DNA of 64,000 nucleotides. Origin: Catalinimonas alkaloidigena (lineage in GTDB: Bacteria > Bacteroidota > Bacteroidia > Cytophagales > Cyclobacteriaceae). Location: contig NZ_JAQFIL010000001.1 of assembly GCF_029504655.1 (NCBI RefSeq), positions 3,043,001 to 3,107,000 of the forward strand. The letters run 5' to 3'. Positions 27,814 through 36,436 of the stretch are shown piece by piece. Each line of letters begins with the position of its first letter. The first letter of the stretch is position 1. The position numbers and the translations under genes are program-made. A model generated the notes under the pieces. It had not been told where the DNA came from, did not search any database, and was given only the letters and a program-made list of their open reading frames with translations.

Positions 27814-27970
27814 GCATTTTTCACCTTATATACAACAGTCAATTTAAAGCTTAGGAGGTAATCCCATTCGGTTCGCTTTATCGGATGGATTAAATTTTAA
27901 GTCCTTTTTTTTATAGTAAGTCAATTTTTCGCCAACTTATTTTAAGACAATACATACAAATAATTATAAT

Positions 27971-27993
27971 AGAGAATATTACGGTTGATTTTA
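27971..27993 (+). repeat. Left inverted repeat of the IS5-type element
   Basis: Matches the reverse complement of 28958-28980 at 18 of 23 positions. Preceded by AAT. Confidence 0.8.
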
Positions 27994-28031
27994 CAGGGGA
28001 ATGAAAAAGGGCTATTCGCTGTCAATTAATT

Positions 28032-28958
28032 ATGACAAAAACAAACAGCTTACTGAACAGCCCTATACAATTTAACGCAATAACTGGCTTAAGCCAAAAG
28101 GAATTCATGGATTTATTATACCATTTTGCGCCAATAGTTGAAGAACATTATCGTCATCACGATATGAAAGGGCAACGTCGCAAGATGGTACGCTATCAGG
28201 AACGAAGTGACAGTAGTTTGACCGGTCCGGTCAATAAGTTACTTTTTATTCTTAGCTACATGAAAGAAAATCCCAACCAAGCATACCATGGAGTGATGTT
28301 CTCTATGAGTCAGGGAAAAGTTAGTTTATGGGTAAATCAGCTATCTTTTTTACTTGAAGAAGCTTTAAAGAAAATGGGTAAAATGCCCCATCGTGAAGTG
28401 AATAAGTTCTATAATTTCCTCTATGCCTACGTTGAATTGGTTATGTTTATGGATGTAGTGGAACGCAGGATAGGCCGTTCACCAGATTACCAAGTTCAGA
28501 AAGATCACTATAGCGGAAAAAAAGGGTGCCATACTTTGAAAAATCTGTTGATTGCCAACCTTGAAGGAGAGCTTATTTACTTAGGAGAAACTTTTGAAGG
28601 TAGCGTACATGATAAATCCATGTATGATCAGGCAGAACTTAAGTTTCCTGACCATCGGATCGCCGAGCGATGGCATAGTCTATGGGTGGACTTGGGTTTC
28701 CTGGGCCTTAAGGCAGAAGGCGTAGAAGTTTACATGCCTGAGAAGAAGCCCAAAGGAAAAGAACTTTCCAACTTCCAAAAAGAGCTGAATACACTCATTG
28801 CAAGTATTAGGGTTAAGGTGGAGCATGCTATTGCTGGAGTAAAAAGACTAAAAATTATTAGGAATCAGGTCAGAATACACGGATGGCAGAAAAGGGATAG
28901 GATGATGTATATCGCCTGTGGATTGCACAACCTCAGATGTCAGCGCTGGGCTACATAA
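28032..28958 (+). CDS. IS5-type DDE transposase
   Basis: The 308-aa transposase has an N-terminal helix-turn-helix region (about residues 18-110, including the SLTGPVNKLLFILSYMKENP helix) and a DDE_Tnp_4 catalytic domain. The catalytic triad is visible: D in VMFMDVVERRIGRS (about 143), D in GSVHDKSMYD (about 198) and E in RVKVEHAIAGVKRLKI (about 262). YSGKKGCHTLKNLLIANLEGE is the conserved strand between the first and second acidic residues. It cuts and rejoins the element ends. The reading frame is complete and its 3' end reaches into the right inverted repeat, so the element could still be mobile. Confidence 0.92.
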   Translation: MTKTNSLLNSPIQFNAITGLSQKEFMDLLYHFAPIVEEHYRHHDMKGQRRKMVRYQERSDSSLTGPVNKLLFILSYMKENPNQAYHGVMFSMSQGKVSLWVNQLSFLLEEALKKMGKMPHREVNKFYNFLYAYVELVMFMDVVERRIGRSPDYQVQKDHYSGKKGCHTLKNLLIANLEGELIYLGETFEGSVHDKSMYDQAELKFPDHRIAERWHSLWVDLGFLGLKAEGVEVYMPEKKPKGKELSNFQKELNTLIASIRVKVEHAIAGVKRLKIIRNQVRIHGWQKRDRMMYIACGLHNLRCQRWAT

Positions 28959-28980
28959 AAAACTAACCGTAATAAACTCT
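28958..28980 (-). repeat. Right inverted repeat of the IS5-type element
   Basis: Pairs with the left repeat at 27971-27993. Followed by AAT, repeating the left flank. Confidence 0.8.
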
Positions 28981-29054
28981 AATAATTTCATATTTTGCTC
29001 TTTAACAAAAAGGAGGCTGACGAAAGTCTTGAACAGAATAGGCACAACATAAGA

Positions 29055-29247
29055 ATCCTAAAGACGAAAAGAATTAACTTACTGATTTTATTAATGAGTA
29101 TATATACACTAATGTTCTTTAGAGAATCGTGTACAGAAGATTAAGGATGTCCTACTATTAACTGTACGAAGGAACAGTAGATGGTAAAACTTGAAACTGT
29201 GATTGCCTTGATGGATATTCTGGTACCCATTGCGAAACCTGCGATTT
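29055..29247 (+). pseudogene. Relic of a lipoprotein with an EGF-like cysteine domain
   Basis: Just right of the IS, one frame reads KRINLLILLMSIYTLMFFRESCTED, which looks like a lipoprotein signal, then an in-frame TAA (29142-29144), then GCPTINCT. After a one-base shift it continues GTVDGKT-stop-NCDCLDGYSGTHCETC. Without the lesions this reads C-x4-C...C-x-C-x4-GYSG-x2-C, an EGF-like repeat. Two nonsense codons and a frameshift mark it as dead. No start codon is visible because the 5' end is cut near the IS. Previous function unknown. Confidence 0.6.
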
Positions 29248-29250
29248 ACT

Positions 29251-29679
29251 CGCGTCTAACTCGGAACGGGCAAAAATTTTAAGCTCATTAACCTCAGTTT
29301 TCCTTTAATGCATCCGCAAGCCTGCCGATAAAGTTACTTAAAGACTGTTTTGATCATCATAATTGCTTCATTGCAAGTATCACTGTATATTTCCTGAGCT
29401 CCCCGCAGTAGCCGGCATCACAATACCAGTTATCTATTACTGCTTGATCACTAAAAACATAATATTGCCTTGGTTTTTAAGGTACTTTTGTTTTCCGACC
29501 AATTGATAACCTGACTTATCTGCTTGGGTTTTTCGCTAATCTGCTATTCTTTTTATATCTTTAAAATAGCTGGTTACCCGTCTCTTTCGTTGGGGTGATA
29601 AAAGTTTCAGCATCAGCCCAGATTATACATTTTGCCTCTCAGCTAATAGCCCTAAATTACTCATTCATTAACTAAACCT
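29251..29679. other. Gene-free stretch with minus-strand coding traces
   Basis: About 430 bp. On the minus strand short open segments such as QYYVFSDQAVIDNWYCDAGY (near 29350-29480) and WADAETFITPTKETGNQLF (near 29570-29620) look formerly coding, but stops and frame changes separate them and I cannot name the family. No RNA gene or promoter is evident. Confidence 0.35.
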
Positions 29680-30768
29680 ATGCTAATCGTAATTATTATT
29701 TGTACAATTCTGACCGTTCTCGTAACGGTTTTGCCTTTATCGCAACAAACACATTGGATTATCAGGGGTATGGACTTTCCACGACTACAAATAATGATCT
29801 TTTCAATAGTCTTGTTGATTGCTATTGTTTTTTTTCTCGATGAACGGTTACCTCTTACTTTAATATTGATTTTTACAACTGTCCTTTGCTTAATTTGGCA
29901 GTTGTGGTGGATATTACCTTATACCCCACTATGGCAAAAAGAGGTCAAATCTTGTAATGAATGTGAACCTGAAAGGAAGCTCAGCATCATCACTTCTAAC
30001 GTCCTTACACCTAATAGAAATGCTGACGCTTTGATTGAATTAGTAAACAAATATCAGCCAGATATTCTTGTTACTTTAGAATCAGATAAATGGTGGGAAA
30101 AGCAACTCAAGGGTTTGGAATCAGTTATGCCATTTACTGTAAAATGTCCACTTGACAACCTCTATGGCATGCACCTCTATTCAAAATTGAGATTACATGA
30201 CCAAGAAATTTCATTTCTAGTTGAGAATGATGTTCCTTCCATCCACGTATCTTTAGAATTGCGAACCGGTGATAGAGTTCGTGCGCATTTTATTCACCCA
30301 GCTCCACCCAGCCCTACTGAAAATACGGAATCAGCAGAGCGCGATGCTGAGTTGATTGTTATTGCGCGAAGTGTCGTCAAAAGTACACAACCTATATTAG
30401 TAACGGGTGATCTAAATGATGTGGCTTGGTCTTCAACAACTCGTCTTTTCCGTAAGATTAGTGGTTTGCTAGATCCACGTATAGGGCGAGGTATGTTCAA
30501 TACTTTTCACGCAAAATACCCATTATTGCGATGGCCTCTAGATCATTTATTTCATAGTGATCATTTTACCTTACTTTCTATTAAGCGATTACCATCTATC
30601 GGATCGGATCATTTCCCTCTCTTTACATCGCTAGCATTCACTCCTGTAAAGGGTGCCAGTCAAGAGGGGCTTGAAAGCGACTCAGAAGACCATGACAGAG
30701 CAAAGGAAATTGCTGATGAAAAAGGGGTAAGTAAGAAGGATGTGCCACAACCTAACGAAAAGAATTAA
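29680..30768 (+). CDS. Endonuclease/exonuclease/phosphatase (EEP) domain membrane protein
   Basis: The 362-aa protein begins with about three hydrophobic helices (residues 2-20, 30-50, 57-78), then a soluble EEP domain (about 100-325). Catalytic landmarks: LSIITSNVLTPNRN with the first Asn (about 100-113), PDILVTLESDKWW with the metal-binding Glu (about 127-139), VTGDLNDVAWS (about 240-250) with the GDxN motif, and IGSDHFPLF with the SDHxP motif (about 305-313). The layout resembles YafD-like EEP proteins. Substrate could be a nucleic acid, a phospholipid or a sugar phosphate. The last 40 residues are a charged low-complexity tail. It stands among relics and has no operon partner. Confidence 0.85.
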   Translation: MLIVIIICTILTVLVTVLPLSQQTHWIIRGMDFPRLQIMIFSIVLLIAIVFFLDERLPLTLILIFTTVLCLIWQLWWILPYTPLWQKEVKSCNECEPERKLSIITSNVLTPNRNADALIELVNKYQPDILVTLESDKWWEKQLKGLESVMPFTVKCPLDNLYGMHLYSKLRLHDQEISFLVENDVPSIHVSLELRTGDRVRAHFIHPAPPSPTENTESAERDAELIVIARSVVKSTQPILVTGDLNDVAWSSTTRLFRKISGLLDPRIGRGMFNTFHAKYPLLRWPLDHLFHSDHFTLLSIKRLPSIGSDHFPLFTSLAFTPVKGASQEGLESDSEDHDRAKEIADEKGVSKKDVPQPNEKN

Positions 30769-30827
30769 CCATAATTTTTCAATCACAATTCATTGCATTA
30801 CACTATTTAAAAAGCTTTTTATATTAA

Positions 30828-31072
30828 ATGTTACCATATGTAGAGAATGAAAAGCTTGAAATTTATAATACTATCAATGGTAAATACATGAAGCAGTTGA
30901 AATCAGCATTATACAATAGTGAAAGACGAAGTATTTGATGATCCCCATTTAAGAAAATATTTACGATAATGCGGAATTGAATAAGTTTGTGCTAAAAAGT
31001 AAACTGAAGACCTACCATAAGCTCAATGAAGAGTTAAAAGATCACCTTGAAAAAGAACAAAAGGCGACTTAA
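30828..31072 (+). pseudogene. Relic of a small protein gene, family unknown
   Basis: An ATG at 30828 opens MLPYVENEKLEIYNTINGKY and stops at 30936-30938. A second frame overlaps its end with VKDEVFDDPHLRKYLR and a third carries YDNAELNKFVLKSKLKTYHKLNEE to a TAA at 31070-31072. The charged helical style is continuous across the three pieces, so I read one gene of about 80 codons broken by two frameshifts. The first piece alone (36 codons) might still be made. No family recognised. Confidence 0.4.
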
Positions 31073-31109
31073 GCAATGACTGATAGCTCAAAAGAAAGCG
31101 AATAGGTAT

Positions 31110-31134
31110 CTGCCAGATTTTGAAAATCTGGCAG
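31110..31134. repeat. Perfect 12-bp palindrome with 1-nt loop
   Basis: CTGCCAGATTTT-G-AAAATCTGGCAG. I recall near-identical 'ctgccag(a/g)ttttgaaaa(t/c)ctggcag' palindromes between genes in many Bacteroidota, so this is probably a dispersed repeat. It may also act as a terminator for the relic upstream, but no T-run follows. Confidence 0.65.
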
Positions 31135-31248
31135 GCCTAGCATTACATTAACATAAATTACCATGATATTGGTCAACCTCAGAAGCCATGGCCGGACCTC
31201 ACTAAATCCAGCGATTGAAATTGGTCACTATACCTCGTTTCAAACAGT

Positions 31249-32358
31249 CTATACTTTTTCCTTCACTTTTTCTTTAATCTCCTTTACATTGCCTAGCTCC
31301 GACTTGTCTTCTTCATTTATGGGATAACCTAGTAAAAAGCCATAAGGCTTTAATGGATCTATCACATCAAAAATTACTTTTAGAGCTGCAACAACTGGAA
31401 TGGCCATGATCATCCCGATGGCACCCCAAACCATACCCCCAACATATAAAGCGATGATGACGGCAAAGGGATTGAGCGAAACCCGGTTTCCCACAATATT
31501 GGGGGTAATGAAGTTTCCTTCAAGGAACTGTACCCCCCAAAACATTAGCGCAACACCTAAAGGATACATCAAAGAATCTTTGGTGAGAAAGGCAAATATA
31601 ATAGGTAGAATGGAGCCTATAAATACTCCGATATAAGGAATGATCGTCAGCATGGAGGCAAGTAGACCAAAGAACATGGCATGCTCTATCCCTATGATCA
31701 TCAAACCGGTGGTATTCAAGACTGCCAGGATGATAATTACTGTAAATACTCCCAGCACATAGGAACGCACAACTGAAGAAACTTTATAAATTGTACTGCT
31801 CAGTTTATCATGATACCTGGACGGAAAAGCTTTGTATAAAAATTCCACAAAAAAACTTCTGTAGTACAATAGAAAAAACAAAGCGATAAAGATGAGGACA
31901 AAAGAGGTAAAAAAGTCGGCTGTAGCCGAAAGTGTTGAGGTAAGTATTGAAGTACTGCTTTTTACAAAATCATTGATAGAGTTTTTCATATAAGCAGTCT
32001 GCTCACTCTCTTCAAGCCCGAAATTCATCTCCAGCCAGTCATGTCCTTTGTCAACAAATCCCTGAAACTTCTGTCCTATTTCTGATAAATCATCAGTAAT
32101 AGCTCGTACCTGAAAGGAAATGAAGTAAAAAGTAAAAAATAAAAAGACAAAAATAGTGATAATTGAAATGATGGAGCTCAGTCCTCGGGGTAAGCGCCAG
32201 CTTTCTAACTTTCCGCAGAGTGGCTTGAGGATAAAAGCAAAAATTAAAGCTACCAGCAGTGGTATAAAGAGAGCTCTTCCGATGATGAGAACAAAAAAGA
32301 TCATGATCAAACTGAACATGACAACAAAAAACTTCACATAAGCGGGTAGTTTGAGCAT
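31249..32358 (-). CDS. AI-2E family transporter (TqsA/PerM-like permease)
   Basis: The 369-aa protein has seven to eight hydrophobic helices. It follows the AI-2E/UPF0118 layout: two helices at residues 8-50, a helix at 60-80, a soluble segment with a helical hairpin (about 85-145), then the C-terminal membrane core with GLLASMLTIIPYIGVFIGSILPIIFAFLTKD (about 230-262) and NIVGNRVSLNPFAVIIALYVGGMVWGAIGMIMAIPVVAALKVIF (about 290-335). Some relatives export autoinducer-2; others transport Na+/H+ or unknown solutes, so the ligand is open. A charged cytoplasmic tail (KELGNVKEIKEKVKEKV-like) ends the protein. No neighbour in the same direction, hence probably monocistronic. Confidence 0.9.
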   Translation of the reverse strand: MLKLPAYVKFFVVMFSLIMIFFVLIIGRALFIPLLVALIFAFILKPLCGKLESWRLPRGLSSIISIITIFVFLFFTFYFISFQVRAITDDLSEIGQKFQGFVDKGHDWLEMNFGLEESEQTAYMKNSINDFVKSSTSILTSTLSATADFFTSFVLIFIALFFLLYYRSFFVEFLYKAFPSRYHDKLSSTIYKVSSVVRSYVLGVFTVIIILAVLNTTGLMIIGIEHAMFFGLLASMLTIIPYIGVFIGSILPIIFAFLTKDSLMYPLGVALMFWGVQFLEGNFITPNIVGNRVSLNPFAVIIALYVGGMVWGAIGMIMAIPVVAALKVIFDVIDPLKPYGFLLGYPINEEDKSELGNVKEIKEKVKEKV

Positions 32359-32561
32359 AAATTTTAAAATGTATAGGTGTATTAATACAAATAACTAAAA
32401 TGGTTTATCGTTAGTTAAAAAATATCTACAATATATCATCCATATCACGTTATTTAAATTACAAATTTACACGTTGATGCTATGAAAATGAATCCAAATG
32501 TATGCTTCAGTGTTGTGTGAAAAATTGATATTTAATTTTCAAGTGTAAATATAATTATTGT

Positions 32562-33863
32562 ATGAATAAATATTGGCTAGCAATACTTGCTTTCCCACTT
32601 CTCATTTTCACCGCATGTCAGGAGGAAGATGTAATAAAGGAGCAGGAGGAGGTGAATCCCGACCCGGTATTAGTTAAAGAAATAGATACTGTTAAACTCG
32701 CGGTATATGATATCATGCATGAATGGTACTTATGGAATGTGTTAATACCTGAAGTAAATATTGAAGACTACGCTTCGGCTGATGAGCTGATGAAAGCTAT
32801 GATGAATAAGACACTGGATAAGTGGTCTTATATAGAGGATGAAGAAGAATATAACGCGCTTTTTGAAAAAGGTGAATACCAGGGTTATGGCTTGAGGATG
32901 GCTTTTGATGAAGATGGAAACCTAAGAGTTGCATTTGTTTATAACGATTCACCATTTGGACGAGCCGGGGTACAACGCTCCTGGATTATCAATAAGATTG
33001 ATGGTAAAAATGTGAAGGATCTTAGTGCAGCGGGTACATTAGCCCAGGCATTGGAAGGCACTTCACACGACTTTGAGTTGATTCGTTCTGACGGAAGCAA
33101 AGTAAATGAATTACTGACCAAGACGACCATCGGCATAAATACAGTGCTTAATGATGATATTTTTCAACTGGGACAAACCAAGGTAGGTTACCTTGCATTC
33201 AACAGTTTTCTGGCTACCTCAGAAGATGAACTGAGGGTTTCTTTTCAGAAATTCAAAGATGAAAATATTCAGGAGATGATCATTGACCTGAGATATAATG
33301 GAGGTGGCAGAGTAAACATTGCGGAATGGATGGCCAGCAACATCATTGGAGACTTATCAAGTGGCAAAAATTTCATTCAATACAGGTTTAATCAAAACAA
33401 AGCTGCCGAGAACGACGCACAGGTACCTTTTAATACGCCAGAAATTCCCCTGAACCTGGACAGAGTGATTTTCATCACTTCAAATGGATCGGCTTCTGCC
33501 AGTGAACTCCTTATCAATGGCTTACGTCCTTTTATTGACGTTCAACTTATTGGGGATGATACCTACGGCAAACCAGTAGGGAGCTTTCCATTTAAAGTGA
33601 ACGGATACGCTATCAATCCCATTAGTTTTAAAGTGTTGAATGATCAGGGTGTGGGGGAATATTTTGAGGGCTTGCAGGCGGATGCCTATATCAAAGATGA
33701 CCTTACCCATGATTTGGGGGATCCTAATGAGGCCAGACTTAAAGAAGCGCTGTATTTTATTGAAAATGGCACTTTTTCCGGACTAAGTGCTCGTCAATCT
33801 CTGCCTGTCAAAGAACAGCAAATTGAGATGAAAGGTTTCCGTATGGAAATTGGCGCGTTTTAA
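32562..33863 (+). CDS. S41-family (C-terminal processing) peptidase, lipoprotein
   Basis: The 433-aa protein begins with a lipoprotein signal (LLIFTAC, cysteine about residue 19). Residues about 100-190 include a PDZ-like segment (GLRMAFDEDGNLRVAFVYND, then AGVQRSWIINKIDG). The S41 catalytic domain follows: KVGYLAFNSFLATSEDEL (about 207), MIIDLRYNGGGRVNIAEW (about 240-257) and the nucleophile serine in ITSNGSASASELLINGL (about 305-320). The general-base lysine is in GDDTYGKPVGSF (about 335). It cleaves proteins near their C-terminus in the periplasm (family knowledge). A short relative of typical Ctp proteases: one PDZ, no C-terminal helical arm. Strong terminator downstream. Confidence 0.92.
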   Translation: MNKYWLAILAFPLLIFTACQEEDVIKEQEEVNPDPVLVKEIDTVKLAVYDIMHEWYLWNVLIPEVNIEDYASADELMKAMMNKTLDKWSYIEDEEEYNALFEKGEYQGYGLRMAFDEDGNLRVAFVYNDSPFGRAGVQRSWIINKIDGKNVKDLSAAGTLAQALEGTSHDFELIRSDGSKVNELLTKTTIGINTVLNDDIFQLGQTKVGYLAFNSFLATSEDELRVSFQKFKDENIQEMIIDLRYNGGGRVNIAEWMASNIIGDLSSGKNFIQYRFNQNKAAENDAQVPFNTPEIPLNLDRVIFITSNGSASASELLINGLRPFIDVQLIGDDTYGKPVGSFPFKVNGYAINPISFKVLNDQGVGEYFEGLQADAYIKDDLTHDLGDPNEARLKEALYFIENGTFSGLSARQSLPVKEQQIEMKGFRMEIGAF

Positions 33864-33885
33864 TTGATGACAATAAAACTTAAGA

Positions 33886-33911
33886 AGAGGGCCCACCGCC
33901 CTCTTTTTTTT
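33886..33911 (+). terminator. Rho-independent terminator of the S41 peptidase gene
   Basis: AGAGGGC (33886-33892) pairs with GCCCTCT (33898-33904) around a 5-nt loop, followed directly by a run of eight T. Confidence 0.9.
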
Positions 33912-34013
33912 GATTACTATAGGCTTACCGTTAGCATTGATAACAATTTCAGCATTTTTCTCTATTTTAAGCTTTAATTTTAAGCAAAACTTCGCTTACA
34001 TTACCAGCAATCC

Positions 34014-35240
34014 ATGAAAGCTATATTCTTGAATAAAAGAAACCGGGTACAGTATTACTGCTTCATATTTCTTTTCTTTTTACTGGCATGTGAAGAAAAT
34101 GAACCGGTATCAGAAATAAATGAAAATAAATATCTCCTTGAGTTTGAGCAGATCAGTAGCATTGATGCTAATCAGCTAAGAGGCGTAGCGCAGATTTTTC
34201 AGCCCTCCTTTGATGTTTCTGCTATACAATACAATTCTGATATTTACAAAATCACTTATCAGTCTGAATACAGAGGTGAAGATGTCGTTACTTCCGGGTT
34301 GGTTTGTATTCCCGCAGCTGCCAAAACTACTGACTTCCCTCTACTATTAGGATTTCATCCATCTATTAGCAGCCAGGATGAGGCTCCTTCCAGCTTTAGT
34401 GATAATCTGCAAAGTGGGGTGGAGCTATTTGGTGCGTTGGGCTTCATTACGGTAATACCTGATTACATTGGGTTTGGCAGCTCATCATCACTCCCCCACC
34501 CTTTTTTGGTACGCGAAGCAATGAGCAAAAATAGTGTAGATATGCTCCTGGCCGTAGAAGAGTTGCTCGCAGAGCTGGAACAAATATATCGTAAGGAAGT
34601 CAGTATGATAGGTTATTCTCAGGGAGGTTACAATGCTGTGGCAACGCTTAGGCATTTTGAAAACGAACAACCTCTTGAAGAATGGCAGGTGGTAGCAACT
34701 GCTGCTGGAGGGGGCACTTACGACCTGGATGAAATGAAGCAGCAAATTTTTCAGCAACAAAGGTATGATGCTCCTCAAAACATTGCCTTTTTGATTTATA
34801 GCTATCATGAATATTATGATTTTGACGGGAGCTTTGATCAGTATTTTCAGGAAGCCTATACTGATTTCATTCCTACAGCTTTTGGCAATGACCTTACATT
34901 GGGACAAATAAAGGGACGTCTGACTAGCGATTTGGAACAATTATTAGAACCATCCTTTCTCAATGAACTCAGGACAAATTCTGAAACTGATTTCAATGAT
35001 GCCCTTTCTGAAAACAGTATTATTCCATGGCAGGTACAAAGTCCTTTGCACATTTATCATGCGACCAAAGATTCAGTGATCAATATTGAAAACAGCCGAA
35101 GCTTTTATAAGGAAATTGAAGCTATGGGAAGCCAGCAACTAAACTATACTGAGCTTACTGAGCCAAGTACACATACCAATGCCGGAGCTCCCATGTTGCT
35201 GGATGGTATATTGTGGATACTGGAGAACCAGAACCTTTAG
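34014..35240 (+). CDS. Alpha/beta-hydrolase (secretory lipase-like), lipoprotein
   Basis: The 408-aa protein has a lipoprotein signal (FLFFLLAC, cysteine about residue 27). It shows the alpha/beta-hydrolase nucleophile elbow GYSQGGYNAV (G-x-S-x-G, about 200-209). The acid is likely in YHATKDSVINIENSRSFY (about 344-361) and the catalytic histidine in TEPSTHTNAG (about 382-391). LVCIPAAAKTTDFPLLLGFHPSIS (about 95-118) fits the oxyanion region of secretory lipase/bacterial Lip1-like enzymes. Probable ester or lipid hydrolase at the cell surface or periplasm. Its stop codon abuts the stop of the convergent DUF6503-like gene, with no terminator between. Confidence 0.85.
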   Translation: MKAIFLNKRNRVQYYCFIFLFFLLACEENEPVSEINENKYLLEFEQISSIDANQLRGVAQIFQPSFDVSAIQYNSDIYKITYQSEYRGEDVVTSGLVCIPAAAKTTDFPLLLGFHPSISSQDEAPSSFSDNLQSGVELFGALGFITVIPDYIGFGSSSSLPHPFLVREAMSKNSVDMLLAVEELLAELEQIYRKEVSMIGYSQGGYNAVATLRHFENEQPLEEWQVVATAAGGGTYDLDEMKQQIFQQQRYDAPQNIAFLIYSYHEYYDFDGSFDQYFQEAYTDFIPTAFGNDLTLGQIKGRLTSDLEQLLEPSFLNELRTNSETDFNDALSENSIIPWQVQSPLHIYHATKDSVINIENSRSFYKEIEAMGSQQLNYTELTEPSTHTNAGAPMLLDGILWILENQNL

Positions 35241-36035
35241 CTATTCAGATACTTTTGCGTTGCTGGGAGCGAGAAACATAGCCTGATCAGGTTCTCTTTC
35301 TTCAAGTACCACATTTCTATAGCCTGAAGCATACCGGAAATCACCTAAAGAGTCTGTCTCCCACTTGTATCGTTCGCTTACGAGTGGTACCAGTAGGCCA
35401 TTGACGTGTTGCCATTCTGCATATAACCTGGCACCATAGCCATCCGTATCTTCACCACTAAAGTAAGTAACTGTGTATAGCAATAACTCCATACGCTTAT
35501 TCTCAGGGTTGATGTAAATGATGTATTCGTCTTCTGGTGAATCTCCGATACCATTTCCATAGGTAAAACGCATCACTTCATACTGTTTTCCCTGGAATAT
35601 TCTGGATTCTAAAATTTCATAATTGACTCCTGGGTCAGCAAAGACGAAGGGAAGTGCAAAAAAATAAAACTGAAGGTTATGATAAAAACGAGCAGAGCTT
35701 CCGGGAAATTCACTTTCTTCTCCCGTATACCAAACCTCATCTCCATCATAGCCGATAGTATATTGATCACTGCTAATCAAAACTTTACGGCTATCAAGAT
35801 CCACAGTTTGATGGTCAACTTTAGTGCTATCGGAATATAGGTCAAATTCCAACAAATTCATCTGTTTCCATTTGTCCAGCCCACCATGTGCTTCAAGTAC
35901 TTCCTGAAAAAGGTCAGGATAAGAAGACTGTGCAGCCAAATCATCACTTTCGTAATCCTGATGTTCAGGGTTTGAGCATGAGGCCAATGCAAAAAGCAAA
36001 CAAATTAGCTGGAGTGGTCTTTGATAATAACCCAT
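35241..36035 (-). CDS. DUF6503-like lipoprotein
   Basis: A 264-aa lipoprotein: the signal LICLLFALASC puts the lipid cysteine at about residue 20. The body is beta-rich and follows the DUF6503 pattern as I recall it: FQEVLEAHGGLDKWKQMNLLEFD near residue 45, then DLDSRKVLISSDQYTIGYDGDEVWYTG, then LPFVFADPGVNYEIL, and a final NVVLEEREPDQAMFLAPSNAK. This resembles LolA-like half-barrels that hold lipids, an inference only. Function unknown. The gene overlaps the DUF4440-like gene upstream by 31 bp, so translation is coupled; it is the last of a four-gene minus-strand group. Confidence 0.7.
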   Translation of the reverse strand: MGYYQRPLQLICLLFALASCSNPEHQDYESDDLAAQSSYPDLFQEVLEAHGGLDKWKQMNLLEFDLYSDSTKVDHQTVDLDSRKVLISSDQYTIGYDGDEVWYTGEESEFPGSSARFYHNLQFYFFALPFVFADPGVNYEILESRIFQGKQYEVMRFTYGNGIGDSPEDEYIIYINPENKRMELLLYTVTYFSGEDTDGYGARLYAEWQHVNGLLVPLVSERYKWETDSLGDFRYASGYRNVVLEEREPDQAMFLAPSNAKVSE

Positions 36036-36436
36036 CTACTATTAATTTTTTTGAAAAGTAAGCTGAAATATCCCTGCAGGTTATCTGTTTCTCTATCTAG
36101 GTTCCACTGACCAATCATCGCATAATATTCGGGAGAGAGCCGGTTGAGGTGTAAGATGTTAAAACTAAGTGTTCCCATCGTTTGCCTGTCAGGATAATTC
36201 TTATGGTAGCGATCAAGGGTATTTTGATAGCCGTAGGTGATACCATTTTTTCCAATAAACATCAGAGAATCAGATTGCAGATAACCTTCCATAAAGCCGT
36301 CCAGATCACCTTCATTCCAGCAGTTTACCTGCTTATCCATGATGGCAAGAATGGACTTTTCATCAGCAGTGGGACTTTGAGGGGTACAGGAAACTCCTGC
36401 ACCTAAACAAAAAAAAATAAATAGAACTCTATGCAT
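36005..36436 (-). CDS. SnoaL/DUF4440-like small lipoprotein
   Basis: The 143-aa protein has a lipoprotein signal (FFCLGAGVSC). The mature part is a cone-shaped NTF2-like fold by pattern: KSILAIMDKQVNCWNEGDLDGFMEGYLQSDSLMFIGKNG is the classic opening of DUF4440/SnoaL-like proteins, and the end SLLFKKINSRWVIIKDHSS is the usual closing strands. Such domains bind small ligands or act as accessory subunits; some are enzymes. It directly follows the DUF1080 gene (adjacent stop and start) and overlaps the DUF6503-like gene by 31 bp. Confidence 0.82.
   Translation of the reverse strand: MHRVLFIFFCLGAGVSCTPQSPTADEKSILAIMDKQVNCWNEGDLDGFMEGYLQSDSLMFIGKNGITYGYQNTLDRYHKNYPDRQTMGTLSFNILHLNRLSPEYYAMIGQWNLDRETDNLQGYFSLLFKKINSRWVIIKDHSS

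Larger units (their letters stand above)
27971..28980 (+). mobile_element. Intact IS5-type (ISL2-like) insertion sequence, 1010 bp
   Basis: The element has one transposase gene (28032-28958) flanked by imperfect 23-bp inverted repeats at 27971-27993 and 28958-28980 (18 of 23 positions match; both begin AGAG and share TATTACGGTT). Outside them a 3-bp AAT is directly repeated at 27968-27970 and 28981-28983, the ANT target duplication of ISL2-type IS5 elements. An unbroken transposase and a preserved target duplication indicate a fairly recent insertion, into already decayed DNA. Subgroup assignment is inferred. Confidence 0.85.
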
